64,000 bases of DNA, taken from an uncultured Tateyamaria sp. Lineage in GTDB: Bacteria > Pseudomonadota > Alphaproteobacteria > Rhodobacterales > Rhodobacteraceae. The notes under the pieces were generated by a model that saw only the letters and a list, made by a program, of their open reading frames with translations, did not search any database and was not told the DNA's origin. Below are positions 54,301-64,000 of this stretch, piece after piece. The position numbers were made by a program, and so were the translations under genes. Every line of letters begins with the position of its first letter. Positions within the stretch are counted from its first letter, which is position 1. The stretch lies in NCBI RefSeq assembly GCF_947503465.1, contig NZ_CANNDN010000001.1:2001001-2065000 (forward strand), read 5' to 3'.

Positions 54301-55601
54301 CTAAAGTTCAATTGCTGCCTTGATGACACCTCGACAAACCCGCCGTCACCGGAAGTGTCGCCGCCGCGAGTCGACAGAGTGCCCGAAACATCGGTTTGAA
54401 CCTCGGACCACAGGACGATCCGACCACCGTCGCCCGTGTCCAGCGCGTCAGCCCTGATCAAGGTGGTGGCATCGTCCGACAGCGTGTCGGCGCGCAACAG
54501 GTCCCCCTGCCCCGCGAAATCCCCACCGATGCGCACCGTGCCACCGCCATCGGATCCGCTGGCGTCGATATCGGCCCCGGCCAACTCAATGCGGTTGCCG
54601 GTGATGGTCACATCACCGCCGCGCATCTGTGGCCGTCTAGAGGTTTCGACCACGGGGCCCGTCGGCTGTCGGCGGCTGCCGGTGGACACCCGACCCGATA
54701 CGGTGACAGCGCCCCCGGTTCCGCCCCCCAGTATAATCTCGCCGCCGCGCACGGCGACCGAAGATGCCTCGGCGACGCCGCTCAGATTGATGGCGTGGCG
54801 CGCCGCATGGCGGGCCGTCGCGGCGCGCATCTCGATCAGGCCGCCTTCGGCGCTGACGGTGCCTGCGTTATCGATCAGCGCCTCACCATCATCCTCGCCG
54901 GTTGACGGGATGGCCACTTGCAGGAACTGGTCGCCGGACACGTCCAGCGTGACCCATTCACCGGCGGCAAAGCCTACGCGACCGTATGGCACCGTGACGA
55001 TCCCGTCATTGCGCACCCTGCCGCCGATCAGTGCGGCATAGCCATCGCGACCGATGGTGACGCGCCCCGCATTGTGGACCGTCGCCGAAGTGCCAAGACC
55101 GCGGTATTGCAAACGACCTGCCATGAAATCCTCGTCCGAGATGTCGAGGGTCGAGGCAACGAAACTGCCCGCGTTAACGGTGCCGTTCGGCCCGATAAAG
55201 ATGCCGTTTGGGTTGACCAGATGGACCGTCCCGTTCGCATTCAGCTGGCCGTGGATTGCACTTGTGGTGTTGCCGGTCACACGGTTCAGCATGGTGGAAC
55301 TGGTCGACGGCTGGTGAATGTCCACCCGCGCTCCGCTGCCGATGGAAAAACTCTGCCAATTCACGACCGCCGAATTAGACCCCTGCGTGATGGTCAGCGA
55401 CTGCGTGCCCGGCGTGCCGATGGACACATCGCCCTGCACCACGCTGCCACCCTGCGGCAGCACCGCCTGCGCCATGACCCCGCCCGGGACAGCCGCAAGA
55501 ACGGACGCACTCAGCCACAACGCCCGGCGCAACCGCCGCACGGGAGCATTAGTAGCGGAAAGTTCCGGAAACCATGAACCGTGTTTCGTCCGATGTCCCA
55601 T
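51372..55601 (-). CDS. TpsA: filamentous haemagglutinin-like exoprotein with MBG domains
   Basis: About 1409 aa. A long signal region precedes the TPS secretion domain (about 45-290) with QSFSIGSGARVDIHQP and VHLVNPNGIFIGPNG (the NPNG motif). GLUG-type repeats such as VGGFVGVNSSG lie in the centre (about 740-900). MBG/YDG-type beta domains follow at about 1000-1190 (PDDQSRTYGDLFTFAGTEF and ADDQSRLEGDPFEFGGTEF). A helical C-terminal 130 residues end the protein. The ATG at 55601 has a GAGGAG site and overlaps the tpsB 3' end by 53 bases. It is exported by TpsB and is likely an adhesin or a large surface protein. Confidence 0.92.
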   Translation of the reverse strand: MGHRTKHGSWFPELSATNAPVRRLRRALWLSASVLAAVPGGVMAQAVLPQGGSVVQGDVSIGTPGTQSLTITQGSNSAVVNWQSFSIGSGARVDIHQPSTSSTMLNRVTGNTTSAIHGQLNANGTVHLVNPNGIFIGPNGTVNAGSFVASTLDISDEDFMAGRLQYRGLGTSATVHNAGRVTIGRDGYAALIGGRVRNDGIVTVPYGRVGFAAGEWVTLDVSGDQFLQVAIPSTGEDDGEALIDNAGTVSAEGGLIEMRAATARHAARHAINLSGVAEASSVAVRGGEIILGGGTGGAVTVSGRVSTGSRRQPTGPVVETSRRPQMRGGDVTITGNRIELAGADIDASGSDGGGTVRIGGDFAGQGDLLRADTLSDDATTLIRADALDTGDGGRIVLWSEVQTDVSGTLSTRGGDTSGDGGFVEVSSRQQLNFSGFADRRALNGAWGTLLLDPSDIIIDPGTGGEDTLEANLGAGDVTLTTVGGTGGNGDITINADVDWATGTTLRLVADDEGISSGTGGNIVLNGAINGSAGGLELDAQGTITTTAVGSVEVASFVLDNGAWVQVAAPLPAFSAGNFEVDFGGSFLRALGGTGDAGTPYLITDVFGLQGIDSVDGANWELANDIDASGTAGWSRPIGAVGFVPIFSFDGVLDGAGFAVTGLTVETFNGEGTDPAGLFDTITANGTVRDLDLVDVDINGSTSGGLAGFNFGLVENVRVSGTVQGSFDGVGGLAGVNGGTIRDSITDVTVNAVTNFDSFGDLGVGGFVGVNSSGLIERSHALGDVSVVNGDADVDIAVGGFAGVEEAESEALTILDSYARGDVSVTSTNGPGVDVDAGGFVGIIGGSIDRSYSTGSVTVTGDATSVAGGFAGLDLTDGTEGATNFWDVETSGLTFSAVGTALTTAQFQDTETFITLGEAQGWDFGTTWAPGDTGFYPENYTTSAVILATPDPLTVQYGLTGSTPTTGDIAGGPADFVFDEDGDTLDTDPVFAALSFSDETVGAQTFTLTTASLVSADGVTYRVVDRPGTAEVTPASLTILPDDQSRTYGDLFTFAGTEFTVAGTLFFMDSVDSVTLTSIGTDVTTGVGDFAILGSDAVGTGLENYTIVFDDAAAFTVTPAPLIITADDQSRLEGDPFEFGGTEFTVTGLVNEDSVDSALLSSEGADADAVAADSPFDIVVSEPEGEGLENYDITFVDGTFTVIAPSDPGEGEIENEIPIPPVFVGFPLPNPPDTIDDGDGTFGGTAGFSPDAAAAQETLARVDAISESLEIKADNCGQSSGDISRYLACLSDSLNEFADELDLLSADLPPGMQNVARIVQDARVKIDQARVRAQSRLAGATSDAERQAIRRDAVNEARSALAEASSEIRKSIALVRADDPELATIQRATVNRVAGAVDSVGIKLARVAEL

Positions 55602-57318
55602 CGTCACGTTCTCCTCGTCCAAGCTCAATGCGCAAGCTGCTTGATCTGAAACTTGAATCGGTTTGTGCAAAAATATCCATGCCGATGCCGTAGGCGCGGC
55701 CTTCAGTCCGACGCTGCTCAATGGCCGTTGGTTCTTCCAGTGTCACCTGCCCGATACCGGCAAAAAGATAGGGCGACAGCAGTATCGGAACGCCGCCCAG
55801 AGTAACCCTTGTCTGCGTAGACAGCTCCGAGCGGATGACCCAGCCGCTGTCACCGCGCAGCGTACCGGAATCGAAGGTGGACAACTCCCCTGCCCCAACC
55901 ATGCTGAACTGCTCGGAATTGACCAGCGCATCGCCGAAAGAGCTTTGGAAACGGCCCGCGACGGACAGCGACAGGTCCTCTGTCAGCCCCCGCCGGTGCG
56001 AGAAAAAGCCGACCAGCTTGGTGAACGTCGCATCCGATCCCGCGCGCGACAATGGAAGCCCGCTGGAAGCTGCGTCCGCGGCAGTGCGCGCGCCAAACGC
56101 ATCAATGCCGCGGCTCAGGGTCAAACCACCCTCGGACACCGAATCGTTTTCGTGAAAGTAGGACACGAAACCGCCCAGCCGCAGCACCGTGATTTCGTCG
56201 CGGAAAATGGGCACCGACACGTCACCGGCCACAAAATCCTGCTCATCGTCCTGAAAATCCAGCGCCACCTGTCCCGTGATGTTGATGTCCCTCGACCGCC
56301 GGAACGGATAACTCAGGCGCAATGACTGGCGATCAAATTCTGATTCCGTGGGTACCAGCGGATTGTCCGGGGTTGTCCGGCTGTTCGTAAACTCTGCGTT
56401 GAACGACAGACCGGTAAAACCCAGAGGCACCACCACGCCACCCGCCAGAATGCGGCTGCGCGGATCATCACCAAAGAAGCTCTGCGGCGCGCCCGACGCT
56501 CTGAGATAGATGGTCTCGCCAAAGCGGAACGGGCTGTTCAGCTCGATCCCCGTGTTAAACGTGACCTCCCCCAGGTCATCGTCGTTTGGGTTGCCAAAAC
56601 CCACGAACCCGGTCACCGGGCGGAACTCGGGGTCCAGCAAGATCTTTGCCCCGCCCTCGTCCTCACCCGGACCCAAGGCCGATTTCAACGCGGTGCCCGG
56701 CGTGTCGCCCGCCAACAGCAACTGGCGCTCCAGTTCCTCACGCGTCAGACCCGGCTTGCCCACCAGCGGTTCGGTCAGCCGATCAATCCGGGCGCGCGTG
56801 TTCTCGGGCACGTTCGATGTGTCGATCTCTTCGATGAAGCCATTTACCACCACGACGCGCAGCCGTCCGCCATCGCGCAACCGCTGCTGTGGCAGGATCA
56901 CCCGGCTCAGGACAAACCCCTCGCGGGCATAGGCCGCTTCCAGATCCGCCGTCGCATCAAACAACTCCGACACCGGAATGCGCCCGCGCGTCAGTTGCGC
57001 CTCAAGGGCTGCGTTCTCGGCTGCCAACTGTGGCAACCCGCCCTCGAGATCGACCGCAGACAAGGTGATGCCGATGGCCTCTGATCCGGGTGGCGCCTGC
57101 GTGCCGGCCTGGCCAGTGAATACCACTGCACCGTTCAAGCGCTGCAACGGCGGCTGAAGCGTGTCCGGGGTAATCTGGCTGGCCGTCGGCGTTTGTGTCT
57201 GTGCCGCCACCTGCACCGCTCCGGCCAATCCGGCCAGTGCAAAAGCCAGGGCAAAAGTGCCCCCGCAGCTGATGAGTCGCAAAAATCGCACTACGCTCCG
57301 CCACCATGCTTTAATCAA
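55549..57318 (-). CDS. TpsB: outer-membrane transporter of a two-partner secretion system
   Basis: The 589-aa protein has a signal peptide (about 1-40), POTRA domains (about 75-220, with YAREGFVLSRVILPQQRL and RARIDRLTEPLVGKPGL), and a beta-barrel of the FhaC/ShlB type ending in FRY, an aromatic C-terminal residue typical of outer-membrane barrels. The start codon is TTG at 57318 and has no strong ribosome site, so the precise start is uncertain. It is directly followed by its TpsA substrate gene. Confidence 0.92.
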   Translation of the reverse strand: MIKAWWRSVVRFLRLISCGGTFALAFALAGLAGAVQVAAQTQTPTASQITPDTLQPPLQRLNGAVVFTGQAGTQAPPGSEAIGITLSAVDLEGGLPQLAAENAALEAQLTRGRIPVSELFDATADLEAAYAREGFVLSRVILPQQRLRDGGRLRVVVVNGFIEEIDTSNVPENTRARIDRLTEPLVGKPGLTREELERQLLLAGDTPGTALKSALGPGEDEGGAKILLDPEFRPVTGFVGFGNPNDDDLGEVTFNTGIELNSPFRFGETIYLRASGAPQSFFGDDPRSRILAGGVVVPLGFTGLSFNAEFTNSRTTPDNPLVPTESEFDRQSLRLSYPFRRSRDINITGQVALDFQDDEQDFVAGDVSVPIFRDEITVLRLGGFVSYFHENDSVSEGGLTLSRGIDAFGARTAADAASSGLPLSRAGSDATFTKLVGFFSHRRGLTEDLSLSVAGRFQSSFGDALVNSEQFSMVGAGELSTFDSGTLRGDSGWVIRSELSTQTRVTLGGVPILLSPYLFAGIGQVTLEEPTAIEQRRTEGRAYGIGMDIFAQTDSSFRSSSLRIELGRGERDDGTSDETRFMVSGTFRY

Positions 57319-57639
57319 TAGCGGCAGACTAAGTGCAAATTATCCGCTTTGCACGCAATAGTTACGCTCCCAAGTTGATCTCATGCACAGCGCGGCTGCG
57401 ATGTAACAGCCCGTTCAAAGACTATGGATAGCAACGCACCACGATCAAGAAAATCGGCCTTCGCTTTGACGCATGCGCTTTGCAGGTCGATCCCTCGTCT
57501 GGCGCAGGTGCTGCGCCACTCTGAATTCGATCAGCGAAACCCAAGCGGGTATCATCAGAACCCGCGCCCCGGGATCAGGACAGTATCCCTGCCCCGTGCA
57601 GCCACACCACAGCATCCTTACAAAAGGCCTGTCGCTATG

Positions 57640-57939
57640 TGCGCCGCAGCGGCGCCTCCTGCATCAGGTGCATCGCAATCTGCGGGTTGGAATAGAACGG
57701 CACGCGCGCAAGGTTGGCGATGGTCCGCTTGATGTCCAGCCCCGAGGGTTGCTTCTTGGCCACCGTCGCCGGGGCCTGATTTTCCGACGGTACATATCCG
57801 AACCATCAAACGCGGCCATATCCATCACAAGAAACCTGGCGTCACGGGTGAGATCCAGTTCATCAGCCAACTGTTCGAGCGCCGCGTGTGACCGCGTGTG
57901 ACGCCAGGAAGCAGACCTAACAACCCTCCAATAACGCAA
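57640..57939 (-). pseudogene. Frameshifted remnant of an unidentified gene
   Basis: On the minus strand one frame reads ALEQLADELDLTRDARFLVM and DMAAFDGSDMYR; near 57785 the protein-like sequence moves to another frame with ATVAKKQPSGLDIKRTIANL and ARVPFYSNPQIAMHLMQEAP before a stop at about 57637. The two pieces together look like the end of one protein of about 90 residues broken by a frameshift. I do not recognise the family. Confidence 0.5.
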
Positions 57940-57950
57940 CAGTCCCGAAT

Positions 57951-58115
57951 GATGACCCCACTCGACCAGAAGCGACGGAAGCGCTGCGCGACCTCGTGTC
58001 AGACGTTCGGATGGTTCCCGATGACGGCAACAAACTTGGACATGTCATCGAGCTTTATGGGGAACTGGGATCGATCCTAGCTCTGGCCGATGATGGAAAC
58101 GACAAACCCCGCCGT
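57951..58115 (+). pseudogene. C-terminal scrap of a serine recombinase
   Basis: The plus-strand frame reads RPEATEALRDLVSDVRMVPD and HVIELYGELGSILALADDG, the C-terminal tail pattern of large serine recombinases (EALR.L...V.L.P....G..IELYG.L..IL). Nothing upstream in frame continues the protein, so only the last 50 residues remain. It lies directly beside the 3' end of the initiator tRNA gene, a common integration site. Confidence 0.65.
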
Positions 58116-58130
58116 TTGACGGGCGGGGTG
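58104..58130 (-). terminator. GC-rich hairpin after the initiator tRNA
   Basis: CCCCGCC and GGCGGGG pair around an 8-base loop just 3' of the tRNA on the minus strand, followed by TTTGT. It fits a weak intrinsic terminator. Confidence 0.5.
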
Positions 58131-58140
58131 TCGGTACCAA

Positions 58141-58217
<77 letters not shown>

Positions 58218-58247
58218 CCATTTGGTTCGGGTGATGTACGCCGAGTC

Positions 58248-58274
58248 GCGGGGGACCGCAAGACCATCCCCCGC
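58248..58274. other. Inverted repeat between phosphoesterase and tRNA genes
   Basis: GCGGGGG and CCCCCGC pair around a 13-base loop. TTTT follows on the plus-strand side only. It may stabilise the 3' end of the phosphoesterase message. Confidence 0.35.
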
Positions 58275-58308
58275 TTTTGCTGTCAGAAAAGCGTCATAAA
58301 TCGCAGTG

Positions 58309-60243
58309 TTACTCCCAGAATTGCGCCTGCCATTCCAGGTTGGGCAATTCCTCAACAACTTCAAAGGCGATTGTCTCACGGTAAACGCGATCGTGGCGGT
58401 CAGTCACCGTGATTTCAACCGTGTGCGTGCCAACCGGCAGATCAGCGGGCATATCAAGCCGCCACAGGTGATGGCTGTTGTCGGTCAGCATCCAACCCTG
58501 AAACGGACCCGCTTCACCACGCCACGGGACGCCCTGCCACGTGGTGAACCCGGCAGTGTCATCCCCGCCATCCACAGACCGGGCTGCGACAGAGCCTTGC
58601 GTGGCCTGCTTGGCCAATGCCAGCGGGTCCGCATATTCAGGCCCACGCAGCTTTGCCTCGCCTGTGCCAGTTTGCGTGCGTGTCGCCTGCAATGGGTCCC
58701 CTCCGTTGATGCTGGCAAAGACAAGCGATGACGCAGACCCATTCCAGACATTGATCGTCAACCATGTGCCTTCGTCCAGATCGGCAGTGCTCAGCATCAG
58801 CATGTCGCCCAGATCACGTCGGATGACCGGGGGCTTTTGGTCAAACGATCTGGCGTAAAGCTGGCGATATGTCAGCAGGCGGTCAGCCCATTCGCGAAAA
58901 CGCGGGGTGTTGAAGGATGCGTGAAACTGGTCGTCCGCATGGGTGTGAAAGGTGCGGTACGTGTCGACAAAGTCAGGACCATCAAAGGCAAGTTCGTAGA
59001 ACCCACGCGGGCTGCCCAAACGTTGGGTGCTGTGCGGCACACCTTGTGCGTTCAGGTCTCCGGCCCACCAACTGCCCGACAATCCACCGGTGACAATCTG
59101 ATGGAACGGCGCGGGACCAACATGCGTATGCTCTTCCCACCCTTCAAAGTGCTCGCCTTTCTCAATGTTTTCAGTGGTATGCGTGTGACCTGCCAGCCCG
59201 AGGACAGGGCGGTCGCCCAGCACTGCGACCAGTTCGTCCAGGTTGTCGGTCTGGTGTTTGGCAGCTGTGTTGTCGGTAAATGTCTGAAACGGGATATGGG
59301 CTGTCAGAACAATCAGCTTGTCTTGAGGCACGTTGGCCAGGTCATTCTCCAGCCACTCAAGCTGCCGCCCCGTGATCACACCGTTATACGTGTGATTTGC
59401 ATCCGTGGCACAGAATGGATGCGGATCAACGCCGTTGCAAGGATAGCGGACGTTGTCGAGGCCCACGAAATGGACGTCCCCGATGTCGAACGAATAGTAT
59501 TCAGGGCCCCATTCGCGACGGAAGGTATCAAAGCTGTCCTTGTCATCTTCGGCATCAAAGTCGATGTCGTGATTGCCACCAACGAAATACTGTGGTGTTT
59601 GCCCGACCGCGATGATCGACTTGAAGCGGGGGTAAAGGGACAGATCATCACCCATGACATCGCCTGCAAAGATCAGGCATTCTGTTTCGCTCAGGTCCGC
59701 GGTGGCCAGCATTTGACCCGCCGTGTCCCGCACGTACCCGATCTCACGGTGGGTGTAGGCTTGGGCATCTCCGAACACGAGGCAGTTGAAGGTCGCGCCG
59801 GCCACATCTTCGATCAACGGGAAATTCACAGCCTGAGGCAAGGGGCCGGTGGGGTCGATACCGCCAAACCGCAGATCAGGGGATCCTTCCTCCTTATGAA
59901 TGTAGGCGAATTGCGGCACCATGTCCGCGCTGACGGGCGTAAGGTATCCTGCGGGTTTCGTGACCATCAGGTTCATGTCTGCATAAGCCGGCAATTCATA
60001 TGTACCGTCTTCGGCGGTCAGCACCACTTCACGTCCGTTGGACACCTGCACACCGGGCAAACCTTGTTCACCTGCATCCAGAACAGAGTTGCGATTGGCA
60101 TCGAGGAATACAGTGCCGCGCGCCATGTCCGCACCGTCTCCGTCGCCGCGCACGGTTTCTACGCTTCCAATGTAAGTTGGGTCTTTGGCCAAGCCAGCTG
60201 TTGCAAACAGACACAGGCCCGCCGTCGTCAAAATTCGTCTCAT
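58309..60243 (-). CDS. Exported calcineurin-like phosphoesterase
   Basis: The 644-aa protein has a signal peptide (1-19) and an N-terminal beta-sandwich region (GTVFLDANRNSVLDAGEQGL, as in the MetallophosN type). Metal-binding motifs of a calcineurin-like domain follow: FGDAQAYTHRE, IFAGDVMGDD, VGGNHDID, TAHIPF and LAGHTHTTEN. A C-terminal beta domain of the MetallophosC type ends the protein. It should act in the periplasm on phosphoester substrates of unknown identity. The ATG at 60243 has a GGGGG site. It sits between 5S rRNA and the initiator tRNA. Confidence 0.92.
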   Translation of the reverse strand: MRRILTTAGLCLFATAGLAKDPTYIGSVETVRGDGDGADMARGTVFLDANRNSVLDAGEQGLPGVQVSNGREVVLTAEDGTYELPAYADMNLMVTKPAGYLTPVSADMVPQFAYIHKEEGSPDLRFGGIDPTGPLPQAVNFPLIEDVAGATFNCLVFGDAQAYTHREIGYVRDTAGQMLATADLSETECLIFAGDVMGDDLSLYPRFKSIIAVGQTPQYFVGGNHDIDFDAEDDKDSFDTFRREWGPEYYSFDIGDVHFVGLDNVRYPCNGVDPHPFCATDANHTYNGVITGRQLEWLENDLANVPQDKLIVLTAHIPFQTFTDNTAAKHQTDNLDELVAVLGDRPVLGLAGHTHTTENIEKGEHFEGWEEHTHVGPAPFHQIVTGGLSGSWWAGDLNAQGVPHSTQRLGSPRGFYELAFDGPDFVDTYRTFHTHADDQFHASFNTPRFREWADRLLTYRQLYARSFDQKPPVIRRDLGDMLMLSTADLDEGTWLTINVWNGSASSLVFASINGGDPLQATRTQTGTGEAKLRGPEYADPLALAKQATQGSVAARSVDGGDDTAGFTTWQGVPWRGEAGPFQGWMLTDNSHHLWRLDMPADLPVGTHTVEITVTDRHDRVYRETIAFEVVEELPNLEWQAQFWE

Positions 60244-60433
60244 GGGAACCCCCAAATGTGTTGAGAGTTCAACCATCAGCCAGTGTTGTGACGCCATCTC
60301 AACCCGCGCGTGAATTTTACACGACGACTGTGTGACAGGCGATTCAGCGCTGATCTCGGCTAGTGGGATAAGCGGAAAAAGGGGGAAGTAGCGCCCCGGT
60401 CACGCTGTGGCAGTGCGCACAGTGCTGCAAGAC

Positions 60434-60460
60434 ACAAAAAAACCGCCCCAGGGGGCGGCA
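60434..60460 (-). terminator. Intrinsic terminator of the rrn operon
   Basis: On the minus strand CCGCCCC and GGGGCGG form a stem with a tiny loop, followed by seven T. It lies about 45 bases after 5S rRNA and separates the rrn transcript from the phosphoesterase gene. Confidence 0.85.
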
Positions 60461-60505
60461 TATTTTTGGAACATCGTAGGAGAGACACGTTCAGAGGGCT
60501 TTTTA

Positions 60506-60622
60506 GGTTTGGCAGTGACCTACTCTCCCACGCCTTAAGACGCAGTACCATCGGCGCAACAGCACTTAACGGCCGGGTTCGGGATGGGACCGGGTGTTTT
60601 GCTTGCGCTATGACCACCAAAC
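60506..60622 (-). rRNA. 5S ribosomal RNA
   Basis: The minus strand begins GTTTGGTGGTCATAGCGC, contains CCCGGTCCCATCCCGAACCC, and ends GGGAGAGTAGGTCACTGCC and AAAC, the classic bacterial 5S landmarks. Ends are estimated to within a few bases. Confidence 0.95.
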
Positions 60623-60692
60623 CGAAAAAGCCCTCTGAAAATCAACAAATGTAGTCCAAGTCGCGTACGACTGTGATGTGTATGCTTTCGAT

Positions 60693-60723
60693 CCATCGAA
60701 GTCTTGCTTCTACTGGATCAAAT

Positions 60724-60728
<5 letters not shown>
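60693..60728 (-). other. 3' strand of the 23S processing stem
   Basis: This 36-base segment is complementary to 63536-63578 on the same strand with a few bulges (GCTTGATTTGATCCAG pairs with CTGGATCAAATCAAGC). The helix brings both ends of pre-23S rRNA together for RNase III cleavage. Confidence 0.75.
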
Positions 60729-63535
<2,807 letters not shown>

Positions 63536-63541
<6 letters not shown>

Positions 63542-63578
63542 TTTGATCCAGAAAAAGAAAGACTTGCGTCTTCGATGG
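63536..63578 (-). other. 5' strand of the 23S processing stem
   Basis: This is the partner of the segment at 60693-60728; the pairing includes CTGGATCAAATCAAGC and the outer CCATCGAAG. It lies at the start of 23S rRNA. Confidence 0.75.
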
Positions 63579-64000
63579 CTCAGAAGCTGGAACAACTGGG
63601 CCGCATTTTCTGGTCAAAAGCATACTTTCCCTGATCCCTTTGATGTCGGTCGAAGGGATCGGTGCGTGCCCGTGCGGACACGCGGGTTAGTGTACTTGAC
63701 TTGGACAACTCTGTTCGTTTCAGCGCGGGATACGTCAAGACGGGCGAGGAAGCACCCGATCAAGTCGCCTTCCATCTCCTTGTTGCCAAGGTCATGGAAC
63801 CACACTGAGATCAGACCCACACTCGGGCGATCAAACAGTGTTGATTGTTACATTGAGATTGCTCCCAACGTAACTTGTATCTCTCTGTACGATGTCAATT
63901 CGATCGACTGTGTCGATCTATGCGTCAGCGTATCCGTAAGGATGCGCGTCTGCTCGTCCGGATCGGACGAGTAAAAGCGCTGCAGCGCTCTTACTGATCT
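63542..64000 (-). other. 16S-23S spacer, 23S-proximal part
   Basis: No gene is visible in these 459 bases. The tRNA-Ile and tRNA-Ala genes expected in the spacer are not in this part and would lie, with 16S rRNA, beyond the end of the window. Confidence 0.8.

Overview
The window comes from a GC-rich alphaproteobacterium, most likely a marine Rhodobacterales/Roseobacter-group species. The evidence is a 23S-5S rRNA unit with an alphaproteobacterial-type initiator tRNA nearby, a NaChBac/NavMs-type voltage-gated channel of the kind known from roseobacters, and overall gene style (frequent ATGA and TGATG stop/start overlaps, signal peptides, codon use). Assignment to genus is not possible from sequence reading alone.

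Positions 1-31,079 hold a complete type VI secretion system (T6SS). Two blocks run on the minus strand. The upstream block is tssA-tssB-tssC-hcp-tagJ-tssE-tssF-tssG-tssH, followed by an unknown Lys-rich protein. The downstream block starts with a voltage-gated cation channel, then an unusual giant TssB/acidic-repeat/TssBC fusion, a 99-aa unknown, vgrG, a tentative DUF6931-like protein, PAAR, tagH (FHA), tssK, tssL, tssM, tagF and a PP2C phosphatase. The C-terminal part of a Ser/Thr kinase (PpkA type) converges on this block at the window start, so the threonine phosphorylation switch (kinase, phosphatase, FHA protein, TagF) is present.

Positions 31,278-34,621 carry a divergent plus-strand operon: a small exported protein, an ExbB/TolQ-type channel, two ExbD/TolR proteins, and a TonB-like protein. 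The periplasmic module of the TonB-like protein resembles the ectodomain of the T6SS kinase, which suggests an energised envelope-sensing input into the T6SS switch.

Positions 34,626-51,342 form an accessory region. It holds three exported caspase-like proteins, two YceI-OmpA fusion proteins arranged with two of the caspases as mirror-image divergent pairs, a 432-aa repeat protein, a 987-aa protein with a papain-like Cys/His signature plus a small partner, and a 345-aa exported unknown. A decayed segment (IS66 transposase remnant, an SDR oxidoreductase, an AraC pseudogene) separates the mirrored pairs. The third caspase lies directly behind a two-partner secretion pair (TpsB transporter and a TpsA filamentous haemagglutinin-like adhesin, 51,372-57,318).

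Positions 57,319-64,000 hold relics (a frameshifted gene and the C-terminal scrap of a serine recombinase next to the tRNA), the initiator tRNA, an exported calcineurin-like phosphoesterase, an rrn terminator, 5S rRNA, 23S rRNA with its processing stem, and part of the 16S-23S spacer, all on the minus strand except the recombinase scrap. The strongest candidates for undescribed biology are the channel plus sheath-fusion module, the shared kinase/TonB ectodomain, and the mirrored caspase/YceI-OmpA pairs.
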